The position numbers were made by a program, and so were the translations under genes. From positions 124,001 to 188,000 of the forward strand of contig NZ_LIFX01000003.1 of assembly GCF_001297775.1 (NCBI RefSeq): a stretch of 64,000 bases of DNA, read 5' to 3'. The notes below the pieces were generated by a model that saw nothing but the letters and a program-made list of their open reading frames with translations, was not told the DNA's origin and did no database searches. Positions 18,672-28,200 of this stretch are shown here, piece after piece; position 1 is the stretch's first letter; each line of letters opens with the position of its first letter. The stretch is from Trabulsiella odontotermitis (GTDB lineage: Bacteria; Pseudomonadota; Gammaproteobacteria; Enterobacterales; Enterobacteriaceae).

Positions 18672-20918
18672 ATGCTCACCCGGTTGCGAGAGATCGTTGA
18701 GAAGGTTGCCAGTGCTCCACGCCTGAACGAGGCGCTGGATATTCTGGTGACGGATATCTGTCAGGCAATGGAAACTGAAGTGTGCTCGGTTTATCTGGCC
18801 GACCACGACCGGCGCTGTTACTACCTAATGGCGACCCGCGGGTTAAAAAAACCGCGCGGGCGCACCATCACGCTGGCATTTGATGAAGGTATTGTCGGAT
18901 TGGTCGGGCGACTGGCTGAGCCCATCAACCTTGCTGATGCCCATAAGCACCCCAGCTTTAAATATATTCCCTCGGTCAAAGAAGAGCGTTTCCGCGCGTT
19001 TCTTGGCGTGCCGATTATTCAACGGCGACAACTGCTCGGCGTACTAGTCGTGCAGCAGCGTGAGCTGCGTCAGTACGATGAAAGCGAAGAGTCGTTCCTG
19101 GTCACACTCGCCACCCAGATGGCGGCTATTCTGTCGCAATCGCAGTTAACCGCGCTCTTTGGCCAGTATCGTCAGACGCGGATCCGCGCCTTACCGGCCG
19201 CGCCTGGTGTGGCAATAGCCTCCGGCTGGATGGACGCGACGCTGCCGTTGATGGAGCAGGTTTACCAGGCCTCGACGCTCGACACGGCGCTTGAGCGTGA
19301 GAGGCTGACCGGGGCGCTGGAAGAGGCGGCGAACGAGTTTCGTCGCTACAGCAAACGCTATGCGGCGGGCGCGCAAAAAGAAACCGCGGCGATTTTTGAT
19401 CTCTATTCCCACTTGTTGTCCGACGCCCGTCTGCGCCGTGAGTTGTTCGCGGAAGTCGATAACGGGTCAGTGGCCGAATGGGCCGTTAAAACGATCATCG
19501 AAAGATTTGCTGAGCAGTTTGCCGCGCTGAGTGACGGTTATCTCAAGGAGCGTGCCGGGGATCTTCGCACGCTCGGGCAGCGGATCCTCTTCCATCTTGA
19601 TGATTCCATTCAGGGGCCGAATGCCTGGCCCGAGCGTTTTGTGCTGGTGGCGGATGAACTGTCGGCCACCACGCTTGCCGAAGTGCCGCAGGATCGTTTA
19701 GCCGGGGTGGTGGTTCGCGACGGCGCGGCCAACTCCCATGCCGCCATTATGGTCCGCGCGCTTGGCATTCCCACCGTAATGGGGGCGGATATTCAGCCTT
19801 CGGTGCTGCACGGTCGTATGTTGATCGTTGATGGCTATCGCGGTGAACTACTGGTCGACCCTGAACAGGTGTTGCAGCAGGAGTATCAACGCCTCATCAC
19901 CGAAGAGAATGAACTGAGCCGGATCGCGGAAGATGATGTTGATCGTCCGGCAGAGCTGAAAAGCGGCGAGCGCATCAAGGTCATGCTCAACGCCGGTCTG
20001 AGCCCGGAACATGAGCAGAAACTCGGCAGCCGCATTGACGGCATCGGTCTGTATCGCACGGAAATTCCCTTCATGCTGCAAAGCGGTTTCCCGTCCGAAG
20101 AAGAGCAGGTGGCGCAGTATCAGGGCATGTTGCAGATGTTCAACGACAAGCCCGTCACACTGCGTACGCTGGATATCGGTGCGGACAAACAACTGCCTTA
20201 TATGCCCATCAGCGAAGAAAACCCCTGTCTCGGCTGGCGCGGGATCCGCGTGACGCTCGATCAGCCGGAGATATTCCTGGTGCAGGTGCGCGCTATGCTG
20301 CGCGCCAATGCCGCCTCCGGTAATCTCAGCATCCTGTTGCCGATGATAACCAGCATTGAAGAAGTGGACGAAGCACGACGTCTGATCGACCGCGCCGGGC
20401 GCGAAGTCGAAGAAATGATCGGCTACGCCATTCCTAAGCCGCGTGTCGGTGTGATGCTGGAAGTGCCGTCGATGGTGTTTATGCTGCCGAATCTGGCGAG
20501 CCGCGTCGATTTTATCTCTGTCGGCACCAACGATCTGACCCAGTACATTCTGGCGGTTGATCGCAACAACACCCGCGTGGCAAGTATCTACGACAGTCTC
20601 CACCCGGCGGTGCTGCGGGCGCTGTCTATTATTGCCCGCGACGCCGAGCAGTACGGCATCGATTTACGTCTCTGCGGTGAAATGGCGGGGGATCCGATGT
20701 GTGTGACGATCCTCCTCGGCATGGGGTTCCGGCATCTGTCGATGAACGGTCGTTCCGTTGCCCGCGTGAAATATCTGCTGCGGCATATCGAGCTGGAAGA
20801 GGCGCAGGTACTCGCGCAGCGCGGTCTGGAAGCGTTACAAACGGCAGAGGTGCGCCATCAGGTTGCGGCGTTTATGGAGCGTCGCGGTCTCGGCGGTCTG
20901 ATCCGCGGCGGTCGCTAG
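18672..20918 (+). CDS. ptsP: PtsP, Enzyme I of the nitrogen phosphotransferase system
   Basis: PtsP (EI-Ntr) takes phosphate from PEP and passes it through NPr to EIIA-Ntr, a chain that reports nitrogen state and potassium balance. The 748-residue protein has an N-terminal GAF domain (about 1-150) that senses glutamine and 2-oxoglutarate, followed by the Enzyme I N-terminal, swivelling and PEP-binding domains. The phosphorylated histidine is His356 in DGAANSHAAIM. The C-terminal barrel has SVGTNDLTQY and LCGEMAGDP with the catalytic Cys. It is cotranscribed with rppH. Confidence 0.96.
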   Translation: MLTRLREIVEKVASAPRLNEALDILVTDICQAMETEVCSVYLADHDRRCYYLMATRGLKKPRGRTITLAFDEGIVGLVGRLAEPINLADAHKHPSFKYIPSVKEERFRAFLGVPIIQRRQLLGVLVVQQRELRQYDESEESFLVTLATQMAAILSQSQLTALFGQYRQTRIRALPAAPGVAIASGWMDATLPLMEQVYQASTLDTALERERLTGALEEAANEFRRYSKRYAAGAQKETAAIFDLYSHLLSDARLRRELFAEVDNGSVAEWAVKTIIERFAEQFAALSDGYLKERAGDLRTLGQRILFHLDDSIQGPNAWPERFVLVADELSATTLAEVPQDRLAGVVVRDGAANSHAAIMVRALGIPTVMGADIQPSVLHGRMLIVDGYRGELLVDPEQVLQQEYQRLITEENELSRIAEDDVDRPAELKSGERIKVMLNAGLSPEHEQKLGSRIDGIGLYRTEIPFMLQSGFPSEEEQVAQYQGMLQMFNDKPVTLRTLDIGADKQLPYMPISEENPCLGWRGIRVTLDQPEIFLVQVRAMLRANAASGNLSILLPMITSIEEVDEARRLIDRAGREVEEMIGYAIPKPRVGVMLEVPSMVFMLPNLASRVDFISVGTNDLTQYILAVDRNNTRVASIYDSLHPAVLRALSIIARDAEQYGIDLRLCGEMAGDPMCVTILLGMGFRHLSMNGRSVARVKYLLRHIELEEAQVLAQRGLEALQTAEVRHQVAAFMERRGLGGLIRGGR

Positions 20919-21111
20919 CCGCTGTGTTGTGCCCTTTCCTTTGCGGGAGAGGGCATTACATCGCAAGACTATACATATCTTTTACATCTTAGCCGCATCG
21001 CCCGGCATTGCCCTGTGCTATTATTCGCACCTTTGGAGCAGCCGACCCGTGCGGCTGCGCGCATCTACCGCTACCCACTTTTGGCGGAATAACAAGCACT
21101 TGTGGTGACAG

Positions 21112-21987
21112 ATGAATAGTGGCTATCTGCATTTCCCGGAATTTGATCCGGTGATTTTTTCCATTGGACCGGTCTCCCTGCACTGGTATGGGTTGATGTA
21201 CCTGGTCGGTTTTGTCTTCGCGATGTGGCTGGCGACGCGTCGGGCCAATCGCCCGGGCAGCGGCTGGACGAAAAACGAAGTCGAGAACCTGCTGTACGCA
21301 GGCTTCCTGGGGGTTTTCCTCGGTGGGCGCATCGGCTACGTCTTTTTCTATAATCTCCCGCTGTTCCTTGAAGATCCGCTCTATCTGTTCCGCGTCTGGG
21401 ATGGCGGTATGTCGTTCCACGGCGGCCTGATTGGCGTCATCATTGTGATGATCGTCTTTGCCCGTCGTACCAAACGCACCTTTTTCCAGGTCTCTGATTT
21501 CATTGCTCCGTTGATCCCGTTCGGGCTCGGCTGTGGTCGCCTTGGCAACTTTATCAATGGCGAATTGTGGGGTCGTGTCGATCCGAACTTCCGTTTCTCA
21601 ATGCTGTTCCCGGGCTCCCGCGCTGAAGATCTCGCGCTGCTGCCGTCTCACCCGGAATGGCAGTCGACCTTCGATACCTATGGCGTGCTGCCGCGTCACG
21701 CGTCTCAGCTGTATGAGCTGGCGCTGGAAGGGGTTGTCCTGTTTATCATCCTCAACCTGTTTATCCGCAAACCACGCCCGACCGGGGCGGTTTCCGGCCT
21801 GTTTTTAATTGGCTATGGCGCGTTCCGCATCATCGTGGAGTTCTTCCGCCAGCCAGACGCGCAGTTTACTGGCGAGTGGGTGCAATACATCAGTATGGGG
21901 CAGATTCTCTCGATCCCAATGGTGCTGGCGGGTATCATCATGATGGTCTGGGCGTACCGCCGTCGCCCGCAGCAACACGTCTCCTGA
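21112..21987 (+). CDS. lgt: Prolipoprotein diacylglyceryl transferase
   Basis: Lgt attaches diacylglycerol to the lipobox cysteine of prolipoproteins, the first step of lipoprotein maturation in the inner membrane. The protein has 291 residues and about seven membrane segments, with the HGGLIG motif near residue 103 and the conserved [16 protein letters not shown] segment, which is the Lgt signature. thyA begins only eight bases later, and the two genes are translationally linked in E. coli. Confidence 0.96.
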   Translation: MNSGYLHFPEFDPVIFSIGPVSLHWYGLMYLVGFVFAMWLATRRANRPGSGWTKNEVENLLYAGFLGVFLGGRIGYVFFYNLPLFLEDPLYLFRVWDGGMSFHGGLIGVIIVMIVFARRTKRTFFQVSDFIAPLIPFGLGCGRLGNFINGELWGRVDPNFRFSMLFPGSRAEDLALLPSHPEWQSTFDTYGVLPRHASQLYELALEGVVLFIILNLFIRKPRPTGAVSGLFLIGYGAFRIIVEFFRQPDAQFTGEWVQYISMGQILSIPMVLAGIIMMVWAYRRRPQQHVS

Positions 21988-21994
21988 GGGAAAC

Positions 21995-22789
21995 ATGAAA
22001 CAGTATCTCGAACTCATGCAGAAGGTGCTTGATGAAGGCACCCCGAAGAATGACCGTACCGGCACCGGTACACTTTCCATTTTTGGTCACCAGATGCGTT
22101 TTAACCTGCAGGAAGGCTTTCCGCTGGTTACCACCAAGCGTTGCCACCTGCGTTCAATTATTCATGAGCTGCTGTGGTTCCTGCAGGGGGACACCAACGT
22201 CGCTTACCTGCATGAAAACAACGTCTCGATCTGGGACGAATGGGCCGATGAGCAGGGCAACTTAGGGCCGGTTTATGGCAAACAGTGGCGCGCCTGGCCG
22301 ACGCCGGATGGTCGCCATATCGATCAGATCACCACGGTGATGAACCAGCTCAAAAACGACCCGGACTCCCGCCGTATTATCGTCTCCGCCTGGAACGTCG
22401 GCGAGCTGGACAAAATGGCGCTGGCGCCATGCCACGCGTTTTTCCAGTTCTACGTTGCCGATGGCAAGCTCTCCTGCCAGCTGTACCAGCGTTCCTGTGA
22501 TGTCTTCCTCGGCCTGCCGTTTAACATCGCCAGCTATGCGCTGCTGGTGCATATGATGGCGCAGCAGTGCGATCTCGACGTGGGCGATTTTGTCTGGACC
22601 GGCGGCGACACGCATCTGTACAGCAACCACATGGAACAAACGCACCTGCAACTGAGCCGCGAACCGCGCGCGCTGCCGAAGCTGGTCATCAAACGTAAGC
22701 CCGCATCCATCTTCGATTATCGTTTCGACGATTTCGACATCGAAGGCTACGATCCGCATCCGGGTATCAAGGCGCCTGTCGCCATTTAA
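21995..22789 (+). CDS. thyA: Thymidylate synthase
   Basis: ThyA methylates dUMP to dTMP with methylene-tetrahydrofolate. It has 264 residues, exactly the E. coli length; the catalytic cysteine is Cys146 in [10 protein letters not shown], and the [16 protein letters not shown] dUMP-binding region is intact. The ribosome site gaggg precedes the ATG inside the short lgt-thyA gap. A strong terminator follows. Confidence 0.97.
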   Translation: MKQYLELMQKVLDEGTPKNDRTGTGTLSIFGHQMRFNLQEGFPLVTTKRCHLRSIIHELLWFLQGDTNVAYLHENNVSIWDEWADEQGNLGPVYGKQWRAWPTPDGRHIDQITTVMNQLKNDPDSRRIIVSAWNVGELDKMALAPCHAFFQFYVADGKLSCQLYQRSCDVFLGLPFNIASYALLVHMMAQQCDLDVGDFVWTGGDTHLYSNHMEQTHLQLSREPRALPKLVIKRKPASIFDYRFDDFDIEGYDPHPGIKAPVAI

Positions 22790-22802
22790 CCCCTACCGCC
22801 AG

Positions 22803-22834
22803 AAAACCGGTACCTGTGTGTGCCGGTTTTTTTT
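22803..22834 (+). terminator. Intrinsic terminator after thyA
   Basis: A hairpin (aaaaccgg ... ccggtttt) is followed by a run of eight T residues, closing the lgt-thyA unit. Confidence 0.85.
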
Positions 22835-22959
22835 ATCCGCTGAAAGCGGCTTCCACTTTTCCTGCAACGCTGTGCAACACCGCAGATATCGCGGATAACG
22901 CCTCGTAAAACAGAACATCGCTGTTCGCATTACTTCCGCTCGCTCCACATACTCCCGCC

Positions 22960-23430
22960 ATGAAACGAGAACAGGGCTATACCCTCATTGAAACGCTGGT
23001 CGCCACGACACTGATGTTGATCCTCAGCGCCGCCGGGCTGTATGGCTGGCAGTCCTGGCAACAGCAGCAACGGCTGTGGCAGACCGCTGCACAGGTGCGG
23101 GACTACCTGATTTTCCTGCGCAATGACGCTAACTGGCACAACCAGGATCACACCCTCAACGTCCAGCGTGAAAACGCGCGCTGGTGTCTGGTCAGCAGTA
23201 GACGAAATGGCGGAACCTGCGCGGCTGATGATCCTTTCACGCTGCGACCCGCCTGGCCGGAGATCATGCTGAAAGAGATCACGCCAGCGCTCGGTTTTTA
23301 CGGTTTGCGCAGTACCGCCTGGGCCGGGCATATCGTGCTGGAAAACCCGGCGGGAGAGTGGGTCGTCACGGTGTCGGCATGGGGAAGGATCCGGCTGTGC
23401 CAGCGAACAGGGGGAATGTCATGCCAGTAA
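22960..23430 (+). CDS. ppdA: Prepilin-like minor pseudopilin PpdA
   Basis: A 156-residue type IV pilin-like protein. The prepilin peptidase site is clear: MKREQG then YTLIETLVATTLMLILSA, with glycine before the cut, Glu at mature position 5 and a hydrophobic helix behind it. The body resembles GspH/FimT-type minor pilins. PpdA, PpdB, YgdB and PpdC are thought to be minor pilins that start assembly of type IV or type II fibres; the exact structure they serve in enterobacteria is unclear. It overlaps ppdB by ten bases and lies 170 bases after thyA. Confidence 0.9.
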   Translation: MKREQGYTLIETLVATTLMLILSAAGLYGWQSWQQQQRLWQTAAQVRDYLIFLRNDANWHNQDHTLNVQRENARWCLVSSRRNGGTCAADDPFTLRPAWPEIMLKEITPALGFYGLRSTAWAGHIVLENPAGEWVVTVSAWGRIRLCQRTGGMSCQ

Positions 23431-23984
23431 AATCGCAGGGATTTTCGTTGATGGAAGTGTTGATCGCGATGGCTATCAGTAGTGTCTTATTGCTCGCCAC
23501 ATCCCGGTTTCTTCCTGCTTTACAAGGAGCGGTGCTCCGGCAAACCCGACAGCAGGCGCTCGAAGAAGAGATCTGGCAACGACTTTACGTGGTGGCGAAA
23601 CATCTGCAACGCGCCGGGTACTGCAACGGGAGTTGTCAGGGCGAGCCGCTACAGCTGGAAAAGAGCGGCGAATGTCTCATCGTCCGCTGGGACGCCAACA
23701 GCAACGGCATCTGGGATGGCTCGCCCGTGACAGACGCCGACAGCACCGGGTTTCGCCTGAACAATGGCGCACTTGAAACATTACGTGGCGCAACCACCTG
23801 TACGGGAAAAGGCTGGGAGAAGATGACCGACCCCGGCGTATTCAACATCAGCCGTTTTGCTGTCACCCGCACGGCGCATTCCGGGTTTGCGCCACAACTG
23901 ACAGTGATCATGACGGCATCTTTAACGGCCGATTCGCAGACCGCGGTTTCCGCGCAATACAGCGTGACGGGGTTTAATCTGTGA
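23421..23984 (+). CDS. ppdB: Prepilin-like minor pseudopilin PpdB
   Basis: A 187-residue pilin-like protein with the prepilin peptidase motif MPVKSQG/FSLMEVLIAM, Glu at mature position 5 and a long hydrophobic helix. The body resembles GspJ/PilW-type minor pilins. The ATG at 23421 lies within the end of ppdA; an in-frame start at 23358 would add residues inside ppdA before the pilin leader and is unlikely. It overlaps ygdB by four bases. Confidence 0.9.
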   Translation: MPVKSQGFSLMEVLIAMAISSVLLLATSRFLPALQGAVLRQTRQQALEEEIWQRLYVVAKHLQRAGYCNGSCQGEPLQLEKSGECLIVRWDANSNGIWDGSPVTDADSTGFRLNNGALETLRGATTCTGKGWEKMTDPGVFNISRFAVTRTAHSGFAPQLTVIMTASLTADSQTAVSAQYSVTGFNL

Positions 23985-24388
23985 ATCGTGAAAACGGAAT
24001 GTCGTCGCTGGCGCTGGTGCTGCTCACACTGGTACTGGGAACTCTGCTGTTGCAGGGGTTGAATCGTCAGCATCAGACGACGCTTGCCCAGGTCACGCTT
24101 GAACAGGTGGCGCTACGGGACAGCGCCCGCGCGCAATCGGCACTGCAGTGGGGGCGCATGCAATCGTGGCAAGCAATACCGAAGACACAGTGCCAGCCGG
24201 TGCCCGCGTTTACCGCCACGGTCTGTCTGCGGTTTGCGGATGACAACACCGGGCTGTTGATCGCCCGCAGCGGCGATTTCAGCTACTGGCAATCCGCTAC
24301 GCTTGAACAGGGCGTTATCCGCTTTCCGCCGCATGGCTGGAGCGATTATTGCCCGCGTAAGGAGTCTGCGTTATGCCAGATACCCTGA
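23981..24388 (+). CDS. ygdB: Pilin-operon protein YgdB
   Basis: A 135-residue protein with a hydrophobic N-terminus (MNRENG then MSSLALVLLTLVLGTLLLQG) like a prepilin, but without Glu at position 5 of the mature form. That absence is also typical of GspK/PilX-type tip pseudopilins. Its place between ppdB and ppdC, with a four-base overlap upstream and a 16-base overlap downstream, fits a minor pilin operon. Exact function is unknown. Confidence 0.85.
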   Translation: MNRENGMSSLALVLLTLVLGTLLLQGLNRQHQTTLAQVTLEQVALRDSARAQSALQWGRMQSWQAIPKTQCQPVPAFTATVCLRFADDNTGLLIARSGDFSYWQSATLEQGVIRFPPHGWSDYCPRKESALCQIP

Positions 24389-24696
24389 GTCGCCAGCGGG
24401 GATTTAGTCTGCCGGAGGTGATACTGGCGATGGCGCTGATGATAACCGTTGTCAGCGCATTAGCAGGTTACCAGCGCGGCCTTGCCAGCGGATTTGTCCA
24501 GCTTGCGCAATACCGGCAACTGTGGCGCAATGCATGGCAGCAAACGCAGTGGGTACCCGGTGAAATGCCGGAGGGATGGACGGTGAACCGTGTGCAGACA
24601 TCCGCACAAAGATGTGTCAGCATCTCGGTTACAATCACCAGTCCAGTGGGCAGGCAGAGTCAGATGACGCGCTTACATTGTCCGGCAGGTCAGTAA
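24373..24696 (+). CDS. ppdC: Prepilin-like minor pseudopilin PpdC
   Basis: A 107-residue pilin-like protein with the leader MPDTLSRQRG/FSLPEVILAM, Glu at mature position 5 and a hydrophobic helix, followed by a short C-terminal domain with one cysteine pair (QRCVS and RLHCPA). It resembles GspI/PilV-type minor pilins. It is the last of four overlapping pilin-like genes; recC begins 12 bases later, so recC may be transcribed from this operon. Confidence 0.88.
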   Translation: MPDTLSRQRGFSLPEVILAMALMITVVSALAGYQRGLASGFVQLAQYRQLWRNAWQQTQWVPGEMPEGWTVNRVQTSAQRCVSISVTITSPVGRQSQMTRLHCPAGQ

Positions 24697-24708
24697 TCAG
24701 GAGCGAAT

Positions 24709-27700
24709 ATGTTAAGGGTGTACCATTCCAACCGCCTCGATGTGCTGGAAGCGTTGATGGAGTTTATTGTCGAACAGGATCGCCTCGACGATCCGTTTGA
24801 GCCTGAAATGGTACTGGTACAAAGTACCGGCATGGCGCAATGGCTGCAGATGACGCTGGCAAAACGCTTTGGTATCGCCGCTAATATCGCCTTTCCCCTG
24901 CCTGCCAGTTTTATCTGGGATATGTTCGTTCGCGTCCTGCCGGATGTTCCCAAAGAAAGTGCATTCAATAAATCAGGCATGAGCTGGAAGTTAATGGCGC
25001 TGCTGCCTGACATGGTAGAGCAGGAGGCATTCGCCCCGCTGCGCCATTACCTTTCCGATGACGCCGATAAACGTAAGCTGTTTCAGTTAGCCTCCCGGGT
25101 CGCCGATCTCTATGACCAGTATCTGGTTTACCGCCCGGAATGGTTAACGCAATGGGAAGCGGATAAACGCGTTGACGGGCTGGGCGACGCACAGCAGTGG
25201 CAGGCGCCGCTGTGGAAAGCGCTGGTAAATTACACCGCCGAGCTGGGGCAACCGCTCTGGCACCGCGCCAGCCTTTACCAGCGCTTTATCGATACGCTGG
25301 AAAACGCCGCTGAACCGCCTGCCGGGCTGCCTCCACGGGTGTTCATCTGCGGTATCTCGGCGTTGCCGCCCGTCTATTTGCAGGCGTTGCAGGCGCTGGG
25401 CAAACATGTTGATATTTACGTGCTGTTCACCAACCCTTGTCGCTACTACTGGGGCGATATTAAAGATCCCGCGTTTCTGGCGCGTTTAATGGCGCGCCAG
25501 CGCCGTCACCATCGCGAATCCCGCGAACTGCCGCTGTTTCGCGATCCGGGTCAGGCGCCTGGCTTGTTTAACGCTGAGGGCGAACAAGACGTTGGCAACC
25601 CGCTGCTGGCTTCCTGGGGCAAACTCGGGCGTGACTACTTATATCTGCTTGCCGGACTGGAACGTTACGAAGAACTCGACGCGTTTGTTGATATTCCCCC
25701 TGATAACCTGCTGCATAACCTGCAGTCAGATGTCCTTGAACTGCGAAACGCGCAGGTCGCCGGGCGAACCGAAGACGAGTTTTCCACCAGTACAGACAAA
25801 CGGGCGCTGGATCCTGCCGATCGCAGCCTGACGGTGCAGGTGTGCCACAGCCCGCAACGCGAAGTGGAAGTGCTGCATGATCGTTTGCTGGCGATGCTTG
25901 AAGAGGATCCGTCGCTGACGCCACGCGATATTATCGTCATGGTGGCGGATATCGACAGCTACAGCCCGTTTATTCAGGCGGTGTTTGGCAGCGCCACCGG
26001 TGACCGCTATCTGCCCTACGCCATTTCTGACCGTCGTGCCCGCCAGTCACACCCGGCGTTGCAGGCTTTCATCACACTGCTCTCTCTACCGGACAGCCGC
26101 TTTGTGAGCGAGGACGTTCTCGCGCTGCTGGATGTTCCCGTACTGGCGGCCCGTTTCAATATTGACGAAGAAGGGCTGCGTTATTTGCGTCAGTGGGTGA
26201 AGGAGTCCGGCGTGCGCTGGGGAATGGACGATGACAACGTCCGCGAGCTTGAGCTTCCGGCGACGGGGCAGCATACCTGGCGCTTTGGCCTGACGCGTAT
26301 GCTGCTCGGCTACGCCATGGAGAGCCGCGAAGGGGAGTGGCGCGATGTACTGCCTTATGATGAGTCCAGCGGGCTGATTGCTGAACTGGTGGGGCATCTG
26401 GCGTCATTGCTCATGCAGCTCAACCTGTGGCGACGTGGTCTGGCGCAGGAGCGACCACTGGAAGAGTGGCTGCCGGTTTGTCGTGAAATGCTCAACGACT
26501 TTTTCCTGCCGGATGCGGATACCGAAGCGGCGATCACGCTCATCGAACAACAATGGCAGGCCATCATTTCTGAGGGTGTTCTGGCGCAGTATGGTGAAAA
26601 TGTACCGCTGTCGCTGCTGCGTGACGAACTCGCACAACGTCTGGATCAGCAACGTATCAGCCAGCGATTCCTCGCCGGGCCGGTCAATATCTGTACGCTG
26701 ATGCCGATGCGCTCCATACCTTTCAAAGTCGTTTGCCTGTTGGGCATGAACGACGGCGTTTACCCGCGCACGCTGGCGCCGCTCGGCTTTGATTTGATGA
26801 GCCAGAAACCGCTGCGCGGCGATCGCAGTCGACGTGACGATGACCGCTATCTGTTCCTCGAAGCGCTCATGTCCGCGGAGCAAAAGCTCTATATCAGCTA
26901 TATCGGCCGCTCTGTGCAGGATAACAGCGAGCGCTATCCCTCTGTGCTGGTACAGGAGTTGGTGGACTACATCGGGCAAAGTCATTATCTGAAAGGTGAC
27001 GAGCAACTTGATTGCGATGAGAGCGAGCAGCGTGTGAAAGCGCACATTACGCACCTGCATACGCGAATGCCTTTCGACCCGGAAAACTACCGGCACGATG
27101 AACAGCAGAGTTATGCGCGGGAATGGCTGGCGGCGGCGAGTCAGCAGGGGGTGGCGCATTCGGCGTTTATCCAGCCACTGGCGGCACAGGAGATAGAGTC
27201 GATTCCCTTCGAGCAGCTACAGCGCTTCTGGCAGCATCCGGTGCGCGCCTTTTTCCAGATGCGGCTGCGGGTGAATTTCCGTGCCGAAGAGAGCGAAATT
27301 CCCGAGGAGGAACCGTTCACCCTCGAAGGGCTCAACCGCTATCAACTCAATCAACAATTACTGAATGTGCTGATTGAACAACAGGATGCCGACAGCATGT
27401 ACCGCCGCTACCGTGCCGCGGGCGAACTGCCCTATGGCGCGTTCGGTGAAATTGCCTGGGATACGCAGCGCCAGGAAATGCAGACGCTGGCAGAGCGGGT
27501 GATTGCCTGCCGCCAGCCGGGTCAAAACAGAGAAATCGATCTGCAATGTGCGGGTGTCAATATAACGGGATGGTTGTCGCAGGTTCAGCCGGACGGGCTG
27601 TTGCGCTGGCGACCATCTTTAATTAGCGTTTCACAAGGCATGCAACTTTGGCTGGAGCATCTTGTCTACTGTGCCAGTGGCGGAACGGGGGAAAGTCGTC

Positions 27701-28077
27701 TGTTCTTGCGTAAAGAGGGCGAGTGGCGTTTTGCTGCATTGCCCGCAGAACTGGCCATGGGGTATCTGGCAGAATTAGTGGCAGGATACCGTCAGGGAAT
27801 GTGCTCGCCCCTGTTGTTTATGCCCGAAAGCGGCGGCGCCTGGCTTAAAGCCTGCTACGACGCTGAAAACGACACGATTTTGCAGGACGAAGAGACGCAA
27901 CAAAAAGCGCGCAGTAAGTTCTTACAGGCGTATGAAGGCAACATGGTAACGCGCGGCGAAGGTGCTGATGTCTGGTATCAACGCCTCTGGCGCACCCTGG
28001 AGCCAGAAAACTACGATGCCATTCTTGAACAGACGACGCGTTATCTGCTGCCGGTTTTTCGATTCAATCAGTCGTAA
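24709..28077 (+). CDS. recC: Exodeoxyribonuclease V subunit gamma, RecC
   Basis: RecC is the structural subunit of RecBCD that splits the DNA strands and reads the Chi sequence. The 1122-residue protein is the same length as E. coli RecC and begins MLRVYHSNRLDVLEALMEFI. The N-terminal part has a helicase-like fold that has lost the Walker A motif, and the C-terminal part a nuclease-like fold without active residues, as is known for the family. A ribosome site (aggagcg) precedes the ATG at 24709. Confidence 0.97.
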   Translation: MLRVYHSNRLDVLEALMEFIVEQDRLDDPFEPEMVLVQSTGMAQWLQMTLAKRFGIAANIAFPLPASFIWDMFVRVLPDVPKESAFNKSGMSWKLMALLPDMVEQEAFAPLRHYLSDDADKRKLFQLASRVADLYDQYLVYRPEWLTQWEADKRVDGLGDAQQWQAPLWKALVNYTAELGQPLWHRASLYQRFIDTLENAAEPPAGLPPRVFICGISALPPVYLQALQALGKHVDIYVLFTNPCRYYWGDIKDPAFLARLMARQRRHHRESRELPLFRDPGQAPGLFNAEGEQDVGNPLLASWGKLGRDYLYLLAGLERYEELDAFVDIPPDNLLHNLQSDVLELRNAQVAGRTEDEFSTSTDKRALDPADRSLTVQVCHSPQREVEVLHDRLLAMLEEDPSLTPRDIIVMVADIDSYSPFIQAVFGSATGDRYLPYAISDRRARQSHPALQAFITLLSLPDSRFVSEDVLALLDVPVLAARFNIDEEGLRYLRQWVKESGVRWGMDDDNVRELELPATGQHTWRFGLTRMLLGYAMESREGEWRDVLPYDESSGLIAELVGHLASLLMQLNLWRRGLAQERPLEEWLPVCREMLNDFFLPDADTEAAITLIEQQWQAIISEGVLAQYGENVPLSLLRDELAQRLDQQRISQRFLAGPVNICTLMPMRSIPFKVVCLLGMNDGVYPRTLAPLGFDLMSQKPLRGDRSRRDDDRYLFLEALMSAEQKLYISYIGRSVQDNSERYPSVLVQELVDYIGQSHYLKGDEQLDCDESEQRVKAHITHLHTRMPFDPENYRHDEQQSYAREWLAAASQQGVAHSAFIQPLAAQEIESIPFEQLQRFWQHPVRAFFQMRLRVNFRAEESEIPEEEPFTLEGLNRYQLNQQLLNVLIEQQDADSMYRRYRAAGELPYGAFGEIAWDTQRQEMQTLAERVIACRQPGQNREIDLQCAGVNITGWLSQVQPDGLLRWRPSLISVSQGMQLWLEHLVYCASGGTGESRLFLRKEGEWRFAALPAELAMGYLAELVAGYRQGMCSPLLFMPESGGAWLKACYDAENDTILQDEETQQKARSKFLQAYEGNMVTRGEGADVWYQRLWRTLEPENYDAILEQTTRYLLPVFRFNQS

Positions 28078-28200
28078 GTGCTGTATAAAAATTGCGCACA
28101 TGAAAGGTTTCCTCTATCATGCGCAACTTGTCACGGACTGATGTGGTACAAAAAAGATGCCGCGATTGATGGCACCAAATGTTAATGATGAGGTCCGTGA

